This document shows, one piece after another, positions 63,693-64,000 of a stretch of 64,000 nucleotides of DNA. A program made the translations under genes and the position numbers. The DNA comes from Dolomedes plantarius (taxonomy: Eukaryota; Arthropoda; Arachnida; Araneae; Dolomedidae): contig OU015493.1 in assembly GCA_907164885.2 (NCBI GenBank), positions 53,073,496 through 53,137,495 of the forward strand. The letters are read 5' to 3'. The notes beneath the pieces are model-generated. The model made no database searches and was not told where the DNA came from. It was given only the letters and a program-made list of their open reading frames with translations. The stretch's first letter is position 1. The number at the start of each line of letters is the position of its first letter.

Positions 63693-64000
63693 CTCTGCAA
63701 ATTCTTCCTTTTACATGGCGTGAAAGGAAACGTGCTGTCAGTTGGGCTCTTTTCTGTAATTATACTGTCAAGTTATTATACAGTTAGGCAAAAGCAAATT
63801 TGTTTTCCAAGTGTTCATCGTGAATGCGAATAAAAGACTGTGTTTAGTCTCTCATGGATAGGTTAATGGTTTATCCTAGACTGAAAATCGGAGACATTGG
63901 TTTCCAAATTTAGACATATACAGATAAGTATGTGTGTGCGTATGGGTAACACTTTAAACATCCTCGATAATTTTTTTAAATTATCATAAATCTAGCTAGA
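63693..64000. other. Unique AT-rich end of window
   Basis: No gene or repeat recognised. Confidence 0.5.

Overview
This is an AT-rich animal nuclear window, most likely from a spider or a close chelicerate. The basis is its Tcb1-type Tc1 transposase, which I recall as the version widespread in orb-weaver genomes, together with an arthropod-style Atoh8/net bHLH exon, tRNA-derived SINEs and very dense DNA transposons. The species call is an inference. There is one clear host gene exon; most of the rest is mobile DNA in several nested layers.

Layout. 1-2.2 kb: AT-rich intergenic DNA. 2.2-4.4 kb: a Helitron-related non-autonomous element cut by a Tcb1-like Tc1 element with two premature stops. 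4.46-4.93 kb: a MITE. 4.94-~13.07 kb: a nearly complete Helitron on the minus strand, with an OTU protease-like domain, a HUH/Y2 Rep domain and a helicase. Its coding region is split by one frameshift in an A9 tract, and its 3' end carries five 419-bp tandem repeats. 13.07-15.8 kb: a 146-bp satellite with higher-order structure, interrupted by a MITE. 15.95-16.74 kb: a Tigger-like element. 17.85-25.25 kb: a hAT element holding a Tigger-like MITE and a second hAT whose interior is a 6.4-kb minisatellite; that array is itself interrupted by a 5'-truncated LINE. 25.6-28 kb: three more hATs with 8-bp target-site duplications (TSDs). 28-42.5 kb: SINEs, a GC-rich island, a Helitron-related element, a degraded Tc1, an inverted repeat, a PIF/Harbinger element split by a Tigger MITE, and paired long-TIR elements.

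42.56-44.31 kb holds the 5' region and first coding exon of an ATOH8/net bHLH transcription factor on the plus strand, ending at a splice donor. The following 20 kb is intron or flank. It carries GC-rich islands with RFX X-box and CRE motifs, plus more transposons: a piggyBac-like element inside a hAT, a Tc1 interrupted by a solo-LTR-like insertion, SINEs and several MITEs.

How it works together. The only likely functional host unit is the bHLH regulator with its GC-rich candidate control regions. The Helitron is the only element whose enzyme is almost intact. Target-site duplications (TA, TTA, TTAA, 4, 8, 14 and 17 bp) let many insertions be bounded to the base and ordered in time. I found no rRNA, CRISPR, virus-like or toxin gene.
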